In this document: positions 50,528 to 62,617 of the stretch, piece after piece
Position numbering within the stretch: position 1 is the first letter of the stretch
Layout of the letters: each line of letters opens with the position of its first letter
Origin: Thamnaconus septentrionalis
Taxonomy: Eukaryota; Chordata; Actinopteri; Tetraodontiformes; Monacanthidae
Assembly: GCA_009823395.1 (NCBI GenBank)
Contig: CM020509.1
Coordinates: forward strand, 8,216,001-8,280,000
Direction of reading: 5' to 3'
Length of the DNA stretch: 64,000 bases
The notes under the pieces: generated by a model
Databases searched by the model: none
Told to the model about the DNA's origin: nothing
What the model saw: only the letters and a program-made list of their open reading frames with translations
Program-made: the position numbers and the translations under genes

Positions 50528-50560
50528 AACATACACATAAAAACATTGGCAGACGATATG
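50528..50560 (+). CDS. diaph2: diaph2 coding exon 2 (33-nt microexon)
   Basis: The 33 nt encode NIHIKTLADDM, residues 29-39. The acceptor is a pyrimidine-rich tract ending CCTCCCTCCAACAG and the donor is ATG|GTAAGG. The peptide matches the conserved short block in DIAPH2 and DIAPH3 (N-I-x-I-K/R-T-L-x-D-D-M/V) just upstream of the Rho-binding region. Both boundaries are phase 0, so skipping would delete 11 residues without a frameshift. The exon was identified from homology and splice sites because it is far too short to stand out as an open frame. A degenerate AT-rich tandem repeat ends about 160 bp upstream. Confidence 0.9.
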
Positions 50561-51752
50561 GTAAGGTGCTCAGCTCAACTATGGTGTGCCTTAGTTTTGT
50601 TTAACATCATCCTGTGTTTTGATCAGTGCTGCATGGGACTGAATTCCACTGAAATGTATGGATGGATCAAACCGTGGGATCGGATAAAGATGAACGTTGA
50701 ATGAAATAAGTTCCAAGTTTGCAAGTCAGCCGTCTCGTTGTTGTTTGCCCGCCGAAACACTGGGCGAATAGAAGGTGATTTGTCAGGGCCCTATTTAGCG
50801 CAGCAAACATGCTAAATGTTTCATTATGAACACATTCTAGCCCATAGCATCAAGGCTGTTGCGAGCAGCTCATTGATCACTTAGCGCGCAATTATCAGCA
50901 ACACTTTGGTTCTCATGCCTCTGGCTTTTTTAATACCCTCAGTTAACAAAGGGCACAGTGGTGACGCTTAACAAGCTCGTGCGTTGTCGCAGTAATTTCA
51001 GGAATCGCGACACATCATCATTGCGCCGTAGCTGATTTAGGGACCGTCTGTATCTGTATCACAACGCGTTTGATCCATCCAGTGATATTCCAGAGAAAAA
51101 ACGATGACCTGCTATGTCACGTTTTTCTTTTCCTGACATTTGTGAATGTTCGGTTGTCCAGCATGTCTTCTCTAATTCATCCTACTAAATATGGCTAACA
51201 CTTGCATGCCATTTGTTTTTATTCATGATTTTAACTCTGAACTTTGTTAGAATAGTGTGGTTTCATGACTGTAACAAGATAACTCAACCCGAACCCCCTG
51301 ATTGACGACAGTGAGAAAATATAACATCTACTATCTAAATGGGCCTTTTTCCCAGCAGCCAAATTGACAAGAAATTTAAAGAAATCAGGTAATCAATGAG
51401 AATTAAATTTAGGTTTGAGTTCTATTTAGTGTGGCATAGCAGCATCTGGACCGTTTTTGGCCTGGATGGAACACAACCTTGATGAGCATCATTGATGACA
51501 TATTGCCAGTCTCACATTTTTCAAGTCAAAATCACTGCTGAGGAAAAAAAAGGTCAAAATAACATTGTTTAAAGTAATCGATCCTCTGGAAATGAAGGTA
51601 AGACAAATGAGAAATTGCATATTTTTAGACATTTTATTAAAAACATTTCGAGTGTCTCTGTTTGATCATGAAAACCAGGACTCAGGCAGTGCTCACTGCT
51701 CAGCCTGTCGGCATTGTTTGGGAACTCATCAGACACTCGTGTTTTCTTCCAG
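50561..51752 (+). other. diaph2: diaph2 intron 2 (1.2 kb)
   Basis: A short intron. Its middle (about 50740-51070) is unique, balanced in composition and repeat-free, with runs such as CAATTATCAGCAA that resemble conserved noncoding DNA. The rest is AT-rich and unremarkable. Confidence 0.85.
50740..51070. promoter_or_regulatory. Candidate conserved noncoding element, intron 2
   Basis: A unique stretch with GGGCCCTATTTAGCGC, CATTATGAACACATTC and GCGCAATTATCAGC, between AT-rich flanks. Texture-based guess. Confidence 0.25.
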
Positions 51753-51929
51753 CGTGACCGCATTACGAGTTTCAGGAAAGCTGGGATGAAGAAGGAAAAG
51801 CCCTTCATCCAGCACCCAACAGACCCTCTCTCCGCCCAGTCCGAACTGCCCGTCCCTCAGCCCCTCTTCGACGACCGCTCCATGAACCTCTCGGAGAAAG
51901 AGATCATTGACCTCTTTGAGAAGATGATG
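51753..51929 (+). CDS. diaph2: diaph2 coding exon 3 (entry to the Rho-binding domain)
   Basis: The 177 nt encode residues 40-98. The exon opens with RDRITSFRKAGMKKEKP, continues through a proline-rich linker (ELPVPQPLFDDRS), and ends NLSEKEIIDLFEKMM. The acceptor is GTTTTCTTCCAG|CGT and the donor ATGATG|GTGAGT. In mammalian diaphanous formins the L-x-E-K/N-E-x-x-x-L-F-E-K-M-M helix opens the G region of the GTPase-binding domain, which contacts Rho and together with the armadillo repeats holds the C-terminal DAD in the inactive state. The linker is the least conserved part, as in other DIAPH2 orthologues. Phase is 0 on both sides. Confidence 0.95.
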
Positions 51930-53456
51930 GTGAGTTTTGCACGTTTTGCAGTTTACCTCTGATACAGACGTATGGGTCAGTTTGCTTTTGCAGTCGTTTG
52001 ATTCAGACACAAAGAAATATCGCAGTTAAGGCCTTTCTGCACTAGATGAGTAAAGTGAAATGTTTGGATCAAGACTCCAGCAAATCCTGCCAGTCGGAGA
52101 TATTTGGCCATGTTTTGCCTTTAAGGTTGTTGTTTGAATATTTTGCATCTCATTAGTCAAACGAGGCTCGGCGCTGAGAGACACAGATAACAAGCTTGTC
52201 AGCCGATTTTGCAAAAGACGGCCTTGACTTCAATTCCCCTTAACTCTCTCAATTTATAATTTTTTTCTCCTTTTTTATCAAAACTATTTGCATGAATAAA
52301 ATGCATCTGCTGGGTAAAGTCAACGAGTCATTCCAGCCCCTCAGAGAATCTTCTGTGATTGCATTGAACAACTTATTCTCCGCTGCTTTTGTCAAACTCG
52401 TAAAATGCTATTTTCAGATGGGAGTAGCACACATAATTGATTGTGTCTTGATTGGTCTTTACAGCTTAACTCACATAGTAACATAAGATAGGTGCATTTC
52501 TAGAAATTTCCATTAAAATCTTAATGTAAAAAATAAAAATTTGAGTTCTTTTTTTTAGTGATTTGCAAAACAATAAGGCCATGCATGGTACAACATAGGT
52601 TCAGAGGTCAGTTTGTTTCAGTTTTAATTGCAGAATCTTAATAGTTAGTGATTAATCGCTGGCAGTTTAATCAAGGCAGTTTTAAGCCCTTAATGTAAGT
52701 ATTTGTTACCAGAAATTGGCCAGAGGGTCTGACTATGGTTTAGTAAAAGGGACAAAAAGGCTTACATTTGAAACGCGATTAATGCATTAGCGCTGACACT
52801 CCTAATATTTTCTTGTAGTTCAGCTTGCGTTGACCATGATGAGCGCTGCTCTCTGTCCAAGATCCAGGTCATTGTAATCTAATGCGCATATATTAATTCT
52901 GATTTGAAACAAGGCTCAAAAAACTTTTTTGTGAATTACCAGAAGTTTTTTTTGAATTAAAGTTTTCCAACTCAATATTTTTCAGAATCCTTTATAAAAG
53001 CCTTTATTGAAACTCACTAAATGTCCATTAAACGCCTTTATAGCTGACATCTACTTTTATTGCCGAAAGAGGTGAGCACAGCAACTGTTTTGTTCCATAA
53101 AAACACACATTTACAAGCGCGGGACACCCACAGTTGGTGAACATCCTGTGACAGTGCTGGTATTATTCTACAGTCAGGCGCTAAGTTTCTGTGAAACAGG
53201 TGTCCAAACTAAACGCCCCTGAGGCCACAGTCAAAGAAAGAGCAAACTTTTTAAATTTCACTCCTCAGCCGTCAGTGGGGGTCAAAGCCCTGTCACACTT
53301 GTGATTTTCTGTATTGAAATGCATTTTTGGGGGCCTTATGTGCTGCAGGATTGAAATCTAACAAAAAGCTTTCAGTCCATCTCTTTGAAGTGGTCGGCTG
53401 AATTACTCCGGCTTCATTGCCTAGGTCGTGTGTACCGTCGTGGATGATGTGGCTGG

Positions 53457-53458
<2 letters not shown>

Positions 53459-53531
<73 letters not shown>
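53459..53531. repeat. Long (GT)n microsatellite in intron 3
   Basis: About 36 uninterrupted GT units, the longest in the window, followed by GGTACAGTGCCTGCCTTTCC, which also follows the (GT)n at 18476-18506. Confidence 0.97.
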
Positions 53532-53532
<1 letters not shown>

Positions 53533-54744
53533 TACAGTGCCTGCCTTTCCTTTTTTCTCACACAATGGTCTTTATTGCCAGGGCCTGAGAAATGCGAGCG
53601 GCGCTCCTGGTTTTCATCAGACGCCTTCTCAATGTTTTTTTTTTGCCTGGGTGCTCATCCCTGTCACTCAGTTCACCTCTCAATTACGGTGTTTGTGCTC
53701 AGAGCGGCGTGACATTAAACCCAGGCTTCAATTTGCTCAGTGACAGACGACGCAGAAGGCATGTTTGCCACCCTGACATCTGACAGGTGGCGACACTCTT
53801 GGATTGGGGGGGGGGGAGTGTAATTACAGTAATGAAATCTAAAAGAAAAGGGTTATTAACTTTTTGGCCATTTTGCTCTCATGAAGTGTAAACATTTCTG
53901 CTTTGATGTAACAAACACGGGAATGGCATGTTCCCTTTGATGCGAGTAGATCCTCTGTGTTACATTTTTCTTTTTTTCATCTTCCGTATGTTCTACACAT
54001 GAAGATGTGTAAGTTGCTGTCTTTTGTGCCGGACTCCCGTCGTGGCATCGATTGTTTTCATGTCGCTACGCGCCACAGCGCCTCAGATGTCTGCCGCGCT
54101 TCAAATAAAGGAGTGACCCACGCCATATTATTGGGCCACCCTCTGTGCATTAATGAGTGTGAGCTAAAAAAATTTTTTTTTTTTTATAATTGGAAAGTGG
54201 TGTGCATGTTGTCCAAGACGAAATGGCAAATTGCTAAAGGTGGTCAAAGGGATCAGGAGGAGGTTTGTCTTTGAAGCACCGTTTAGCAAGTGAGAAGGAA
54301 AAAAGAAAAACAGCTCGGTGACAGTTGAGTCATTTCTGAAGCTAAGGTCAGAAATGGCCAGGAGTAGATTCTCAGATTATATTGAAAAGGTAAAACTCAG
54401 GCCGTTCTGTCCTTTTATTGTCCACTCGACCAATTTTTGCCAAAATGCACACAGTTGGAGCTCTCTGTTAAATACAGTCAGCAGTAAAAGCCACTGATGA
54501 AATGTACTCTTTCTGCATGTCGCCGAGGAAACAGCTGTGCTGTGTGTGACTCCAAGCCAAAATGGGATTTAGTCCTCCGAACACGGCAGCTCACATGAAA
54601 ACATCAAACTAATTTGGGCAGCGTTCTTTACGCTGCACTTTGATGCGATGAAAACACTCCTTTTTCACCTCATCCTCTGTCCAAGCAGAGATGTGATGTT
54701 TGGTGATGCCAGACACAAAAATTCCTTCTGTATGCGGACAAATA

Positions 54745-55138
54745 CAGGGTGTCCCAAAACATTTGACACGCAGGCCAATAATTGTGGCAATTCTTGTTGA
54801 AATAGCCTCAATTTTTTCCAGAATGTATAGAAACAGATCAATATTGTTTTATGTTTCATTTTTGTTCTGTTTTCAGGTTGAGCCATGCCGTTCACTCCCA
54901 AACAGTCATTTTGCAACTTGGAATATGCTCGCACACAGTCACCCAGTTGTGACATGGCACACCCAGTTGACGTGTGCCGTGTTACACAAGCGGTAAACAT
55001 ATTGAACACTTATGAAATCAGTTCCAAAATAAGCTCATGTTTATCATTCACCTAAACTCTTCAATTTCATTGAGCTGCACTGAGTAGTTTTCAAGATAAT
55101 TGCTTTTAAAATGATGGCAGTTTTTTTGGAACACCCTG
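54745..55138 (+). mobile_element. Mariner-like nonautonomous element (394 bp)
   Basis: Ends are CAGGGTGTCCCAAAA and TTTTTTTGGAACACCCTG, inverted repeats with one mismatch in the first 14 bases. Inside, an ATG at 54885 opens 56 codons starting MPFTPKQSFCNLEYARTQS, like the helix-turn-helix start of Tc1/mariner-superfamily transposases (MPF...FxxxEYxRTQS). It stops at 55053-55055 with no catalytic triad, so it is a deletion derivative. Superfamily call is from motif memory. Confidence 0.6.
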
Positions 55139-56389
55139 CATTTTGTGGGAAGGTTATTTTTGTCATGTTCCCACATTGCCATTCACCAGTGTCTATTCAA
55201 CTATTAGCAGTTGTATTTTGGTTCCTGCTTCTTTACTGAGGGACTGATGCATCCGCTTCTAATCCACTGCGTGTTTCTCCTTGTTGCCATTAGTCGTCTT
55301 CTGAGTGGAAGTAATATGAAGCAGCACCGAGGCTGCTCGCACGGGCGCAGCGCTCGGAGAAGAGGACAGGGCAGTACTGCTTGGGCTAATTCTGGGTTGT
55401 GCCTCTGCATGCGCCTTTGTCAGAATGAACACTCCCCGTAATAAGCTTCCATCCCTTAGCACCACCAGCACCGTGCACCGAAACATTACAAAAAAAAACG
55501 TCCCTGAGGGGGATTTGCTATGCTGTAGAATAGTGGACAAAATAATTGATTTGTCACAGCGGAATCTGCGCATTTTTATTCCACCTTCTTTTTTTCCTTT
55601 TCTTATTTTGTATCCGCTTCCTCCCCTCAGCACAGCGAGCGTTCACATCCATTTCAGCCTTGGACTTATTGCTCTTCCCTAATTTTTTTCACAACTGCTT
55701 TTTCCGCATGTGATTGAAGCCACACTGGCACACTGCATTACGCCGCAGTGCACTTAGGCCCCATCGCGTTACAGGCTCTTGTTATTAACGCTAATATTTT
55801 ATTTTTATATACAGACGAGTCCTTATGAAGAAAAATGGTGACATACTCAACACGTACCATAAACCGTGGAGTATAATACACTTTACACTTCCTTGTTTCA
55901 CCCCCTGCGCATATTTTTAGCGATACATAACGTCTAAAATAAGGTCCCCCGACCTAACGGTAATGGAGCGCTCAGCCTCTGATTCAGCCCTTTTTCAATT
56001 ATTGCTTTTTCGCAGGTCTGGTATTTAGTGAGAATGGCTTCTCATCTAGACTGACGTGAGCCTGACTGGGAATCTGTGCGATCAATAGGAATATTAGATG
56101 AAACATCGAGTGAGGTTAATGTTAAAAGTCAGCCCATTAACCTCAGTTATTGTTTAATTTTTTTCTTTTTGCATGCACGCAGTGCTCTGGAACACAGAAA
56201 GCAAAAAAGCAGCTGTAAACTGCCGCTCGCTCTCATGCCAACATGTTGTATGCAGCCTAAAAACAGTTCATACTGTGTCCACAAGTCGACAGTTAACATG
56301 CAGAGAGGCCTTGTCCAAATGCCAGATATTGTGCAACTATTAATATTTTTTTTTTTTTTCAAACTCTACATTAACTGATATTAACGCTG

Positions 56390-56670
56390 GTTTGGATCTC
56401 ATCACTTCGCCACCAGCGGCGTCTTCAACGATATCTTTGGACTCGACGTGTCGCCTGCGAGGCTACAATTAATAAAGGTCCATTAATCATTTTGGGGACT
56501 CAATACAGAGGACTCATTTCTGGAGTTCGCCCCCAGACAAGCGTCCCGCCGGCTCGCCACTCCCACCCCTCGCACAAAAACGCTCATCCCACTTGCCTCG
56601 TTTATTGAATGCAAATTAAGCAAATAAATTAGGAGGGTTCAGAGATTAATTAACTAACCTGCTGGTTTCC
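56390..56670. promoter_or_regulatory. Candidate regulatory island with POU octamer, intron 3
   Basis: Contains a perfect octamer ATGCAAAT at 56609-56616, continued as TAAGCAAATAAATTAGG, and ATTAATTAAC at 56645-56654. Upstream are CAATTAATAAAGG and CCATTAATCATTTTGG. Dense homeodomain and POU motifs in unique DNA suggest a developmental enhancer; no conservation data were available. Confidence 0.35.
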
Positions 56671-58182
56671 CCAGGGGATGGAACCGCTCCCCTCTGCCCA
56701 CCACCACCGCCCATCCAATCCTAAAAGTTGCACTGCCACTTCATTCTCTCTCCGCACCCCCCACCTCCCTCCACACTAAGGATGTCACTGGCTCTTTAGT
56801 GGCGAGGGTATTTACGAGAGGAAAGAATTTAGGTCACAGTGCCCCTTGCACAGAACTCCCTCCACTCCCTCTCTGAGAAACGAAACAAAGCTCTTTGAAT
56901 CTGACGTCTGCTGGTAAAATAATCTAAACCATTATATTGCAGTGTTCTTATGTAGAAATGACACGCCTGGTTTCTTTTGATGAATTCTGCTTGAAAGGCT
57001 GCCGGAGAAGCAGTTTGCCAGTTTGCATCAACCCTACTCACGGCCACCGCGTCCTTTTGCCGTTGCCCAGCAGAGGGCAGCATAGCTCCACAGCTTCATC
57101 CCTCTCCTTTTGCAGAGCCAAGAGGATGGATATCTGTATATTTTTTGTTCAATCTCACTCTCCCTTTGAGAGATTGCTCCTGATAAACATCCTCCTCCAT
57201 TCTAATCATCGTGTCATCCCCCCCAGCTTTTAAAGCTCCGTCCAGCCTTTTGCTCCGTCCCTCCGATGTCTTGCCCATGAAAGACCTCTTTTGTGATGCC
57301 GAATCAAAGCGGCATCAATATAATGCACCCCGGTAAAACAAAGTGCCCACCCAGCCTGTCTGATGCGCTCGCGCGGCCTCAGCAGGAGCAGCGTTGTACG
57401 ACGAAACGTCCTCGTTTGGACTTGAATTCAATAGTCTGCGTGCACGGCTGTTTAGGTCAAGACTGACCATTACTTACTAACTAGTCATTGCTTGTATGTT
57501 TGTTTCGTGCTTTGACCTCGTGACTCTCACTAAACAACATTAATGAATGGCAAATAAAGGATGGGACATGTAGGGCGGCGGCCCGTCGGGGAAATAAAAT
57601 AAATCAAATATTTCTTCTGTCTTTTAATGTTTTTGCTCTGAGCAACCTGCGTTTATTCTGCAGTAGATTGCCCTAAATGTTATCCCTCTTTGTTGTGATT
57701 CTCAAAACCAAGCACAGTACCGCAAAGTCATAGTGTATTGGGCTAACAAAACTAACACAAAAACAAATATCACCCATGCTTTTCCCTTTATGTTCTGTTG
57801 GTAAATTTGTCACCAGTCTATAAATCTGCTGTGCCGAAGTTGAACTACACAACTTCCACTCTCTAGACACCGTCTTCACAACGATCTTTCATTCGTTCTC
57901 TGTGGTGCTAATGTTGTAACGATCACCTGCTTCTTTAAACACGACGTGCTCCAGGTGTTTTTCTTCCGCATTTAGGGTGTAAACTTGCAAATCGTTTTCA
58001 GTCGTTTCCAGCGTATCCGTGTAAACGGGCATTTTTTTTTTAAAAATAGGGCTTCATGTAAATGTTTTTTTTTTTTTCAAAAGAGCGTTTTCGGAAATGT
58101 GCGTTTTCAAAAAAAAAAAATCTCTCTCTGTGTAAAGAGCTTTTAATATCTCTCATTCGCTCTCTCTCTCTCATATGTGTAG

Positions 58183-58287
58183 GAGGACATGAACCTGAAC
58201 GAGGATCGCAAAGCGCCGCTGCGCGAAAAGGACCTGAGCACCAAGCGCGAGATGGTCGTCCAGTACATCTCGGCCACGGCCAAATCC
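58183..58287 (+). CDS. diaph2: diaph2 coding exon 4 (Rho-binding G region)
   Basis: The 105 nt encode residues 99-133, from EDMNLNEDRKAPLREKDLST through KREMVVQYISATAKS. This is the most conserved part of the N-terminus of diaphanous formins. E-D-M-N-L-N-E-x-K/R-K-A-P-L-R is nearly invariant across DIAPH2 and DIAPH3, and the K-R/K-E-M-V-x-Q-Y-I helix follows it in the GTPase-binding domain. The acceptor is a CT-repeat tract ending TATGTGTAG|GAG and the donor is TCC|GTAAGT. The exon is GC-rich compared with the surrounding intron. Phase is 0 on both sides, and the reading joins directly to the 21-nt exon. Confidence 0.96.
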
Positions 58288-58611
58288 GTAAGTGACGTGT
58301 GTCAGAGCCGCCGCGTTTTGTCGAGGCTGACGAGCCCGCTGAACGGCCGCCGCGGCTGGAGCGCCACCACGCCACCAGTCTCCAGAATGAGTTTTCACCC
58401 GATCCTCTGCTTCATGGCTTGCTTTGTCATCTGTTGTCACTCCCACCTCTGGCTCCCTCCACTCTTCATGCTTGACTCCCACACTTTTGATTGCATTTTT
58501 TTTTTCTTTTTGTTGAATTTAACTCCTGCATTTTTTTTTTTCAATCGTGACAGCAATCTGTGGTTAAAGGCCGTCACATAGAAATTGTGGCGCCTCACTC
58601 ATTCACCAAAT

Positions 58612-58650
58612 TCACTCACTCACTCACTCACTCACTCACTCACTCACTCA
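58612..58650. repeat. (CTCA)n tetranucleotide repeat, intron 4
   Basis: About nine CACT/CTCA units without interruption, about 325 bp after exon 4. Confidence 0.95.
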
Positions 58651-59273
58651 TGAAATTCAAGGTGGATGATGTGGTGCTTTGTCCATCCCTGCGCTTGTGT
58701 TTGGTTGCGTGCTTGCGTGCATGGGGGTGTTTTCGTGTGCCCAGTGGTTGCTGTGCGCTGCCTTATTGTTTGCCCTGGTACAACTGTATGGACTGTTCAT
58801 TATTAATGAGAGGTTTCCGGCGATGCTGCTCCTTTGTATACGGTTAGAATAAAAAAACCTTCATCATCATTATAACTCATAAATAGTAGCGAGTCGCAGA
58901 GCACTATAAAATCCATTCGTGAATGCTGAATGAGGCCTGAGCCATGTGAAAGGACATTTACATCAGTGGCACTGAAGAGGAAAAAAAAAAAAAAAAAGAT
59001 TTCTGGCCCCATTGCTTCAAGAACCTGGTCGCTCCCTTTTGACATTGTCATTTATTACCTTCCTTATTGTTATGGTAATTAACTGGCATTATTGATAATG
59101 ATGATTATCTGAGATGATTGAATTCCTCACAGGGTCCATTATGCTTTGTGAGCGCTCATTATTACTATTATTTTTTTCCCCAATTCAAATGATTAATGTA
59201 ATTCGTTTAGTCAGAGAACAGAGGACAAAATGTGAGGTCTGTCAGCACCCTGCCATCACTTTTATTAGCACTG

Positions 59274-59303
59274 GAGGAGGAGGAGGAGGAGTAGGAGGAG
59301 AAG
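59274..59303. repeat. (GGA)n purine repeat, intron 4
   Basis: GGA units with one TAG interruption; a polypurine strand. Confidence 0.85.
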
Positions 59304-59589
59304 CGTCAGTGATGTTGTGTCAGTCTATGCAGAGATTCATGCCAGTGTGCTAGCATGGCCATATATGCAGTTCTGGCCAGTGCTTTTCATACACAAGCAA
59401 GTAAAAACAATTACTTCATTAAAAATGTTGAAAAAGTGCTTCAGCTGTAGTCAACATAAGAAAAAATGGTGCTCTGAAAATATTTATATTCAAAATAAAT
59501 GTAGTTGCCCGTTAATTTGTTTTTAAAAATGAATGTTTACTTGCCTTTAATTTCAAAACAAGAAATGCTACGCATTTAAACTGAAGACA

Positions 59590-59770
59590 TTTTGAAAAGT
59601 GGCCATTGTTTAAGATTTAATTAGTGACCTGTGGTTGTTTTTGTAGCTGGTGAAAGTTGCACGGAGGAGAACTTGCTTTTAATTAGTGCAACGCTGAAGC
59701 AGTCCAGCCTGCAGCTCGTGACAGATTTGTCTAAGCTGCCTGCGAAGTAATGCTGCGCTCAGACCTTACA
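59590..59770. promoter_or_regulatory. Candidate conserved noncoding element, intron 4
   Basis: TTTAATTAGTG occurs twice, at 59616-59626 and 59678-59688, exactly 62 bp apart, in unique DNA that also has a RUNX-like TGTGGT. Homeodomain-type TAATTA cores in both. Texture-based. Confidence 0.3.
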
Positions 59771-62617
59771 CATTCTCGGCTTGGCGAGAATGCGGAAGAA
59801 ACGTGTTATTTGCTCAGCACTAAAGATGCAGACGGCAGATTGCCTCCATGCTTTGAGTGTCTGCTTTGTTCTCGAACATTCTGTTTCTACATCCTTTATC
59901 CTATGGATGCCTGTGCATGAGTCCAAATTAATGCGGCATTTTGGGCACCATCAGGTTTCTTTTTTTTTTCCCTTTGTTGTCTCGAGATGAAAAAAAAAAA
60001 ATCAGCTGTTTGCTGCTTAACAAATTGTGGTGATGGGGCTTTGGATGATCTTTACATAAGTTTGTATCAGTATTTGTGAGAGTGGCTTAGTTAATCAGCT
60101 CAACACGATGCCACCAGCCTTGGTTTTGCTGAAGTAAAATTTAAAAAGGTTAAAGTCCCACTGAGTGATTCATGCACTTTGTTTCAATGGTTGGAGATTT
60201 TTTTTTTTTTTTTGAAGATTCGTCTTCACTTCACCACATCATTGATTACTAGCTTGATTACTTTCGAAGAAGCAAATTAATACTTCATTTTTTCCTTGCA
60301 ATCATCCTGTGGAAAAGATAACAACTTATTCTCAGCAGCTCTGCGGCAAACCATTGCTGGCTCGTTATTTTCGTTTGATTTTGAACTGTGGAACCCATCT
60401 CTGCTTTCCAAGAGGGTGTCTGTTGACATGTTTGACCACCAGCTTTGCATGAGCAGTTGCTTCTCTGCCGCTTTTCATTTTCATCTAATTCACTGTTAAA
60501 CTGTGCCACCATTATAAAACTGCCAAAATCTCTCTCTGCACTAATACAGTTACAGTTTCTCTTCTCAGAGTTAGTCTTGGCTCATGATAATAAAGATCCT
60601 CTTGTTTTCTTTCAAACGTGCTGTATCGCAGATGCAGGAAGGGGGCAGGATGGCAGGGTCTTTTGAGGCAGATTGTCCAGTGTTGATTTTCCAGTTTAAT
60701 CAAATATTAGTTTGTTTGATGCAACCATTTGCTCATATTATCCAGTTCCTCCCTCATCACTGAAGGCTTATTCAAGCCATGCAGCCTCTCTCCCAGCCAA
60801 AAAGATATCCAGTTCATAATTTCAAAAGCATCGTTGTAACTGTGATGCATATTCATGTCACTATCAAGTTGGCAGCCGTACAGCGGTCATTTATGTTGGC
60901 AAAGGAGGAAAGTGATGTGAAGGCTCTTAGAAAAGTCGATTGAACAGTAATATCAGGGATTCCTAACCCACCTAACCAAATGTTTGATTTTGCCACCGAC
61001 TGTATTTTGTGTGATGTGACTGCTTTAACCCTAATAATATAATAGAAGCTTTGTGCAACAACAGTTTCACAAGATGAACTAAACATTTTGTGGTGTTTTA
61101 TTGCTCACAATTTGTTCAAATGTCAGTATTCAGAAGGATTGTACATATTCATAAGCCAAGACATCAATAACTCTGACGGTTAATTACTGTGGCCACGTTG
61201 CCATTAATATGCCATGTATCCAGTTTTAACCTCTGTTGTCAGTCATTACACTTGAATTCCTCTCACCTGTCAGCTGTTTTGCCTGTTTACCATTTCTGAC
61301 CCTAAATGTCGGATAGTTAAGATAAAATTATGCTTTAATGTGGGGAAATAAAAAAAGAAATGTTTGATGTTCTAACTCGCAGAAGTTTTTGAGTAAGAAA
61401 TACTAGGAATTGTCTTATTCCCTTTCAGCCACCCTTGTTGTTTCTGCACACCGAGATCATGTCTTCTTTGGCAAAGCTGCTCCAATAATAAAAATCAAAA
61501 GCAAACAAAACAAAAACAACAATCGGCAAACGTGTGTTGGGCAAAACATTTCAATGATGCTACAGTTTGATGAAACCTCTAGAAGACGCTGGCTTTGCTG
61601 AAGATTGATGTGGATCTGTCTTCTGACAAAGTTGTGTGTTTGTGAATATGCTGTGACGCGCCCCTAAAGAAATTACTTTATAGCTCCCATAAACTCTCGG
61701 AAGACGACTAAGGCAAAGAATTCAAGCAGTCAACGGCCACAGATTCTGGGAGGTGGAGATAGACAATAAAATAAATGGAAAGGAAGATCAGAATAGATGA
61801 AAGATGGGCCGTGTGAGGAGACGAGGAGATCAGTGCATCCTGTAGCCTCCCCGAGTCAAAATGCATTTCCTGTGAAACGTGTCACAGAGAGAGAGAGAGA
61901 GAGAAGAGCTCAGCCACAGCATAGAATATATTTACTTCGGGTGACAGACACCCTGCTACTGTGAAACAAGCCCCGCAGTTGCAGTAATAAAAAACAATCC
62001 TGCTACCTGCCACTATTGACAGATAACAAGGTTAAGGAATTGTGCCGGCTGCATGGTCGCGAGGTAGCCCTGCCTCGGAAAGTTGACACCTGAAGCATAA
62101 CATTAATGGCAGATGATATCAGCCCAAGGAGACCCTCTGCCAGGCTCGTTGTTCACCCCGGCTGACGTTTCTTTACGGGAATAAATCTGAGAGGCCAGTC
62201 TGTCGCAATTCATTCAGCCACAAAAGACGATCCGTCGTGTCTCTCGGTTCATCTGTCCCACTGTGGCCGTCGCTACGTATCAATAATTCCGTGGCTGCAA
62301 AACCCTTTTGTCTTGAAGTTTGTCTTTTGCCGTTTTTCTATCTATCAGGCTTTAAAAGAAAAAAGAAAAAAATCCTAAAAATAAATATTTCAGCTGCCAA
62401 GCAGACATTATCTTCAGCATGTGCCTTTACTTGTTAAATGGTCTTAATCATTTTTTTTTGTCTTATCTAGTTTGTGCTGTAATTGTGCAAATAATGTTTG
62501 TGATGTCACACACGCTAGTGGCTCAACCTGTAATTGAGACAATTCCCTTGCCTACTAATGATTGTGCTGTTTGTGTCTTTTTGCACATTAACCTTCTCCG
62601 CTGATCGCTGCATGCAG

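Larger units (their letters stand above)
51930..58182 (+). other. diaph2: diaph2 intron 3 (6.3 kb)
   Basis: Contains a very long (GT)n tract (53459-53531), a 14-base G-run ending near 53817, a 394-bp mariner-like element (54745-55138), and an octamer-bearing candidate regulatory island (56390-56670). At about 57950-58110, GTGTAAACGGG and CGTTTTCGGAAATG resemble a common fish MITE fragment. A gene-poor AT-rich stretch fills 51930-53300. Confidence 0.85.
58288..62617 (+). other. diaph2: diaph2 intron 4 (4.3 kb)
   Basis: Contains a (CTCA)n tract (58612-58650), an A-run near 58980-58996, a GGA repeat (59274-59303), a candidate noncoding element with a repeated TTTAATTAGTG motif (59590-59770), and a (GA)n tract near 61886-61903. 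The pieces between show no recognisable gene or repeat. Confidence 0.8.

Noticed and set aside
53293..53743. Cys/Val- and Thr/His-repeat proteins around (GT)n
   Set aside because: Dipeptide repeats produced by translating a microsatellite.
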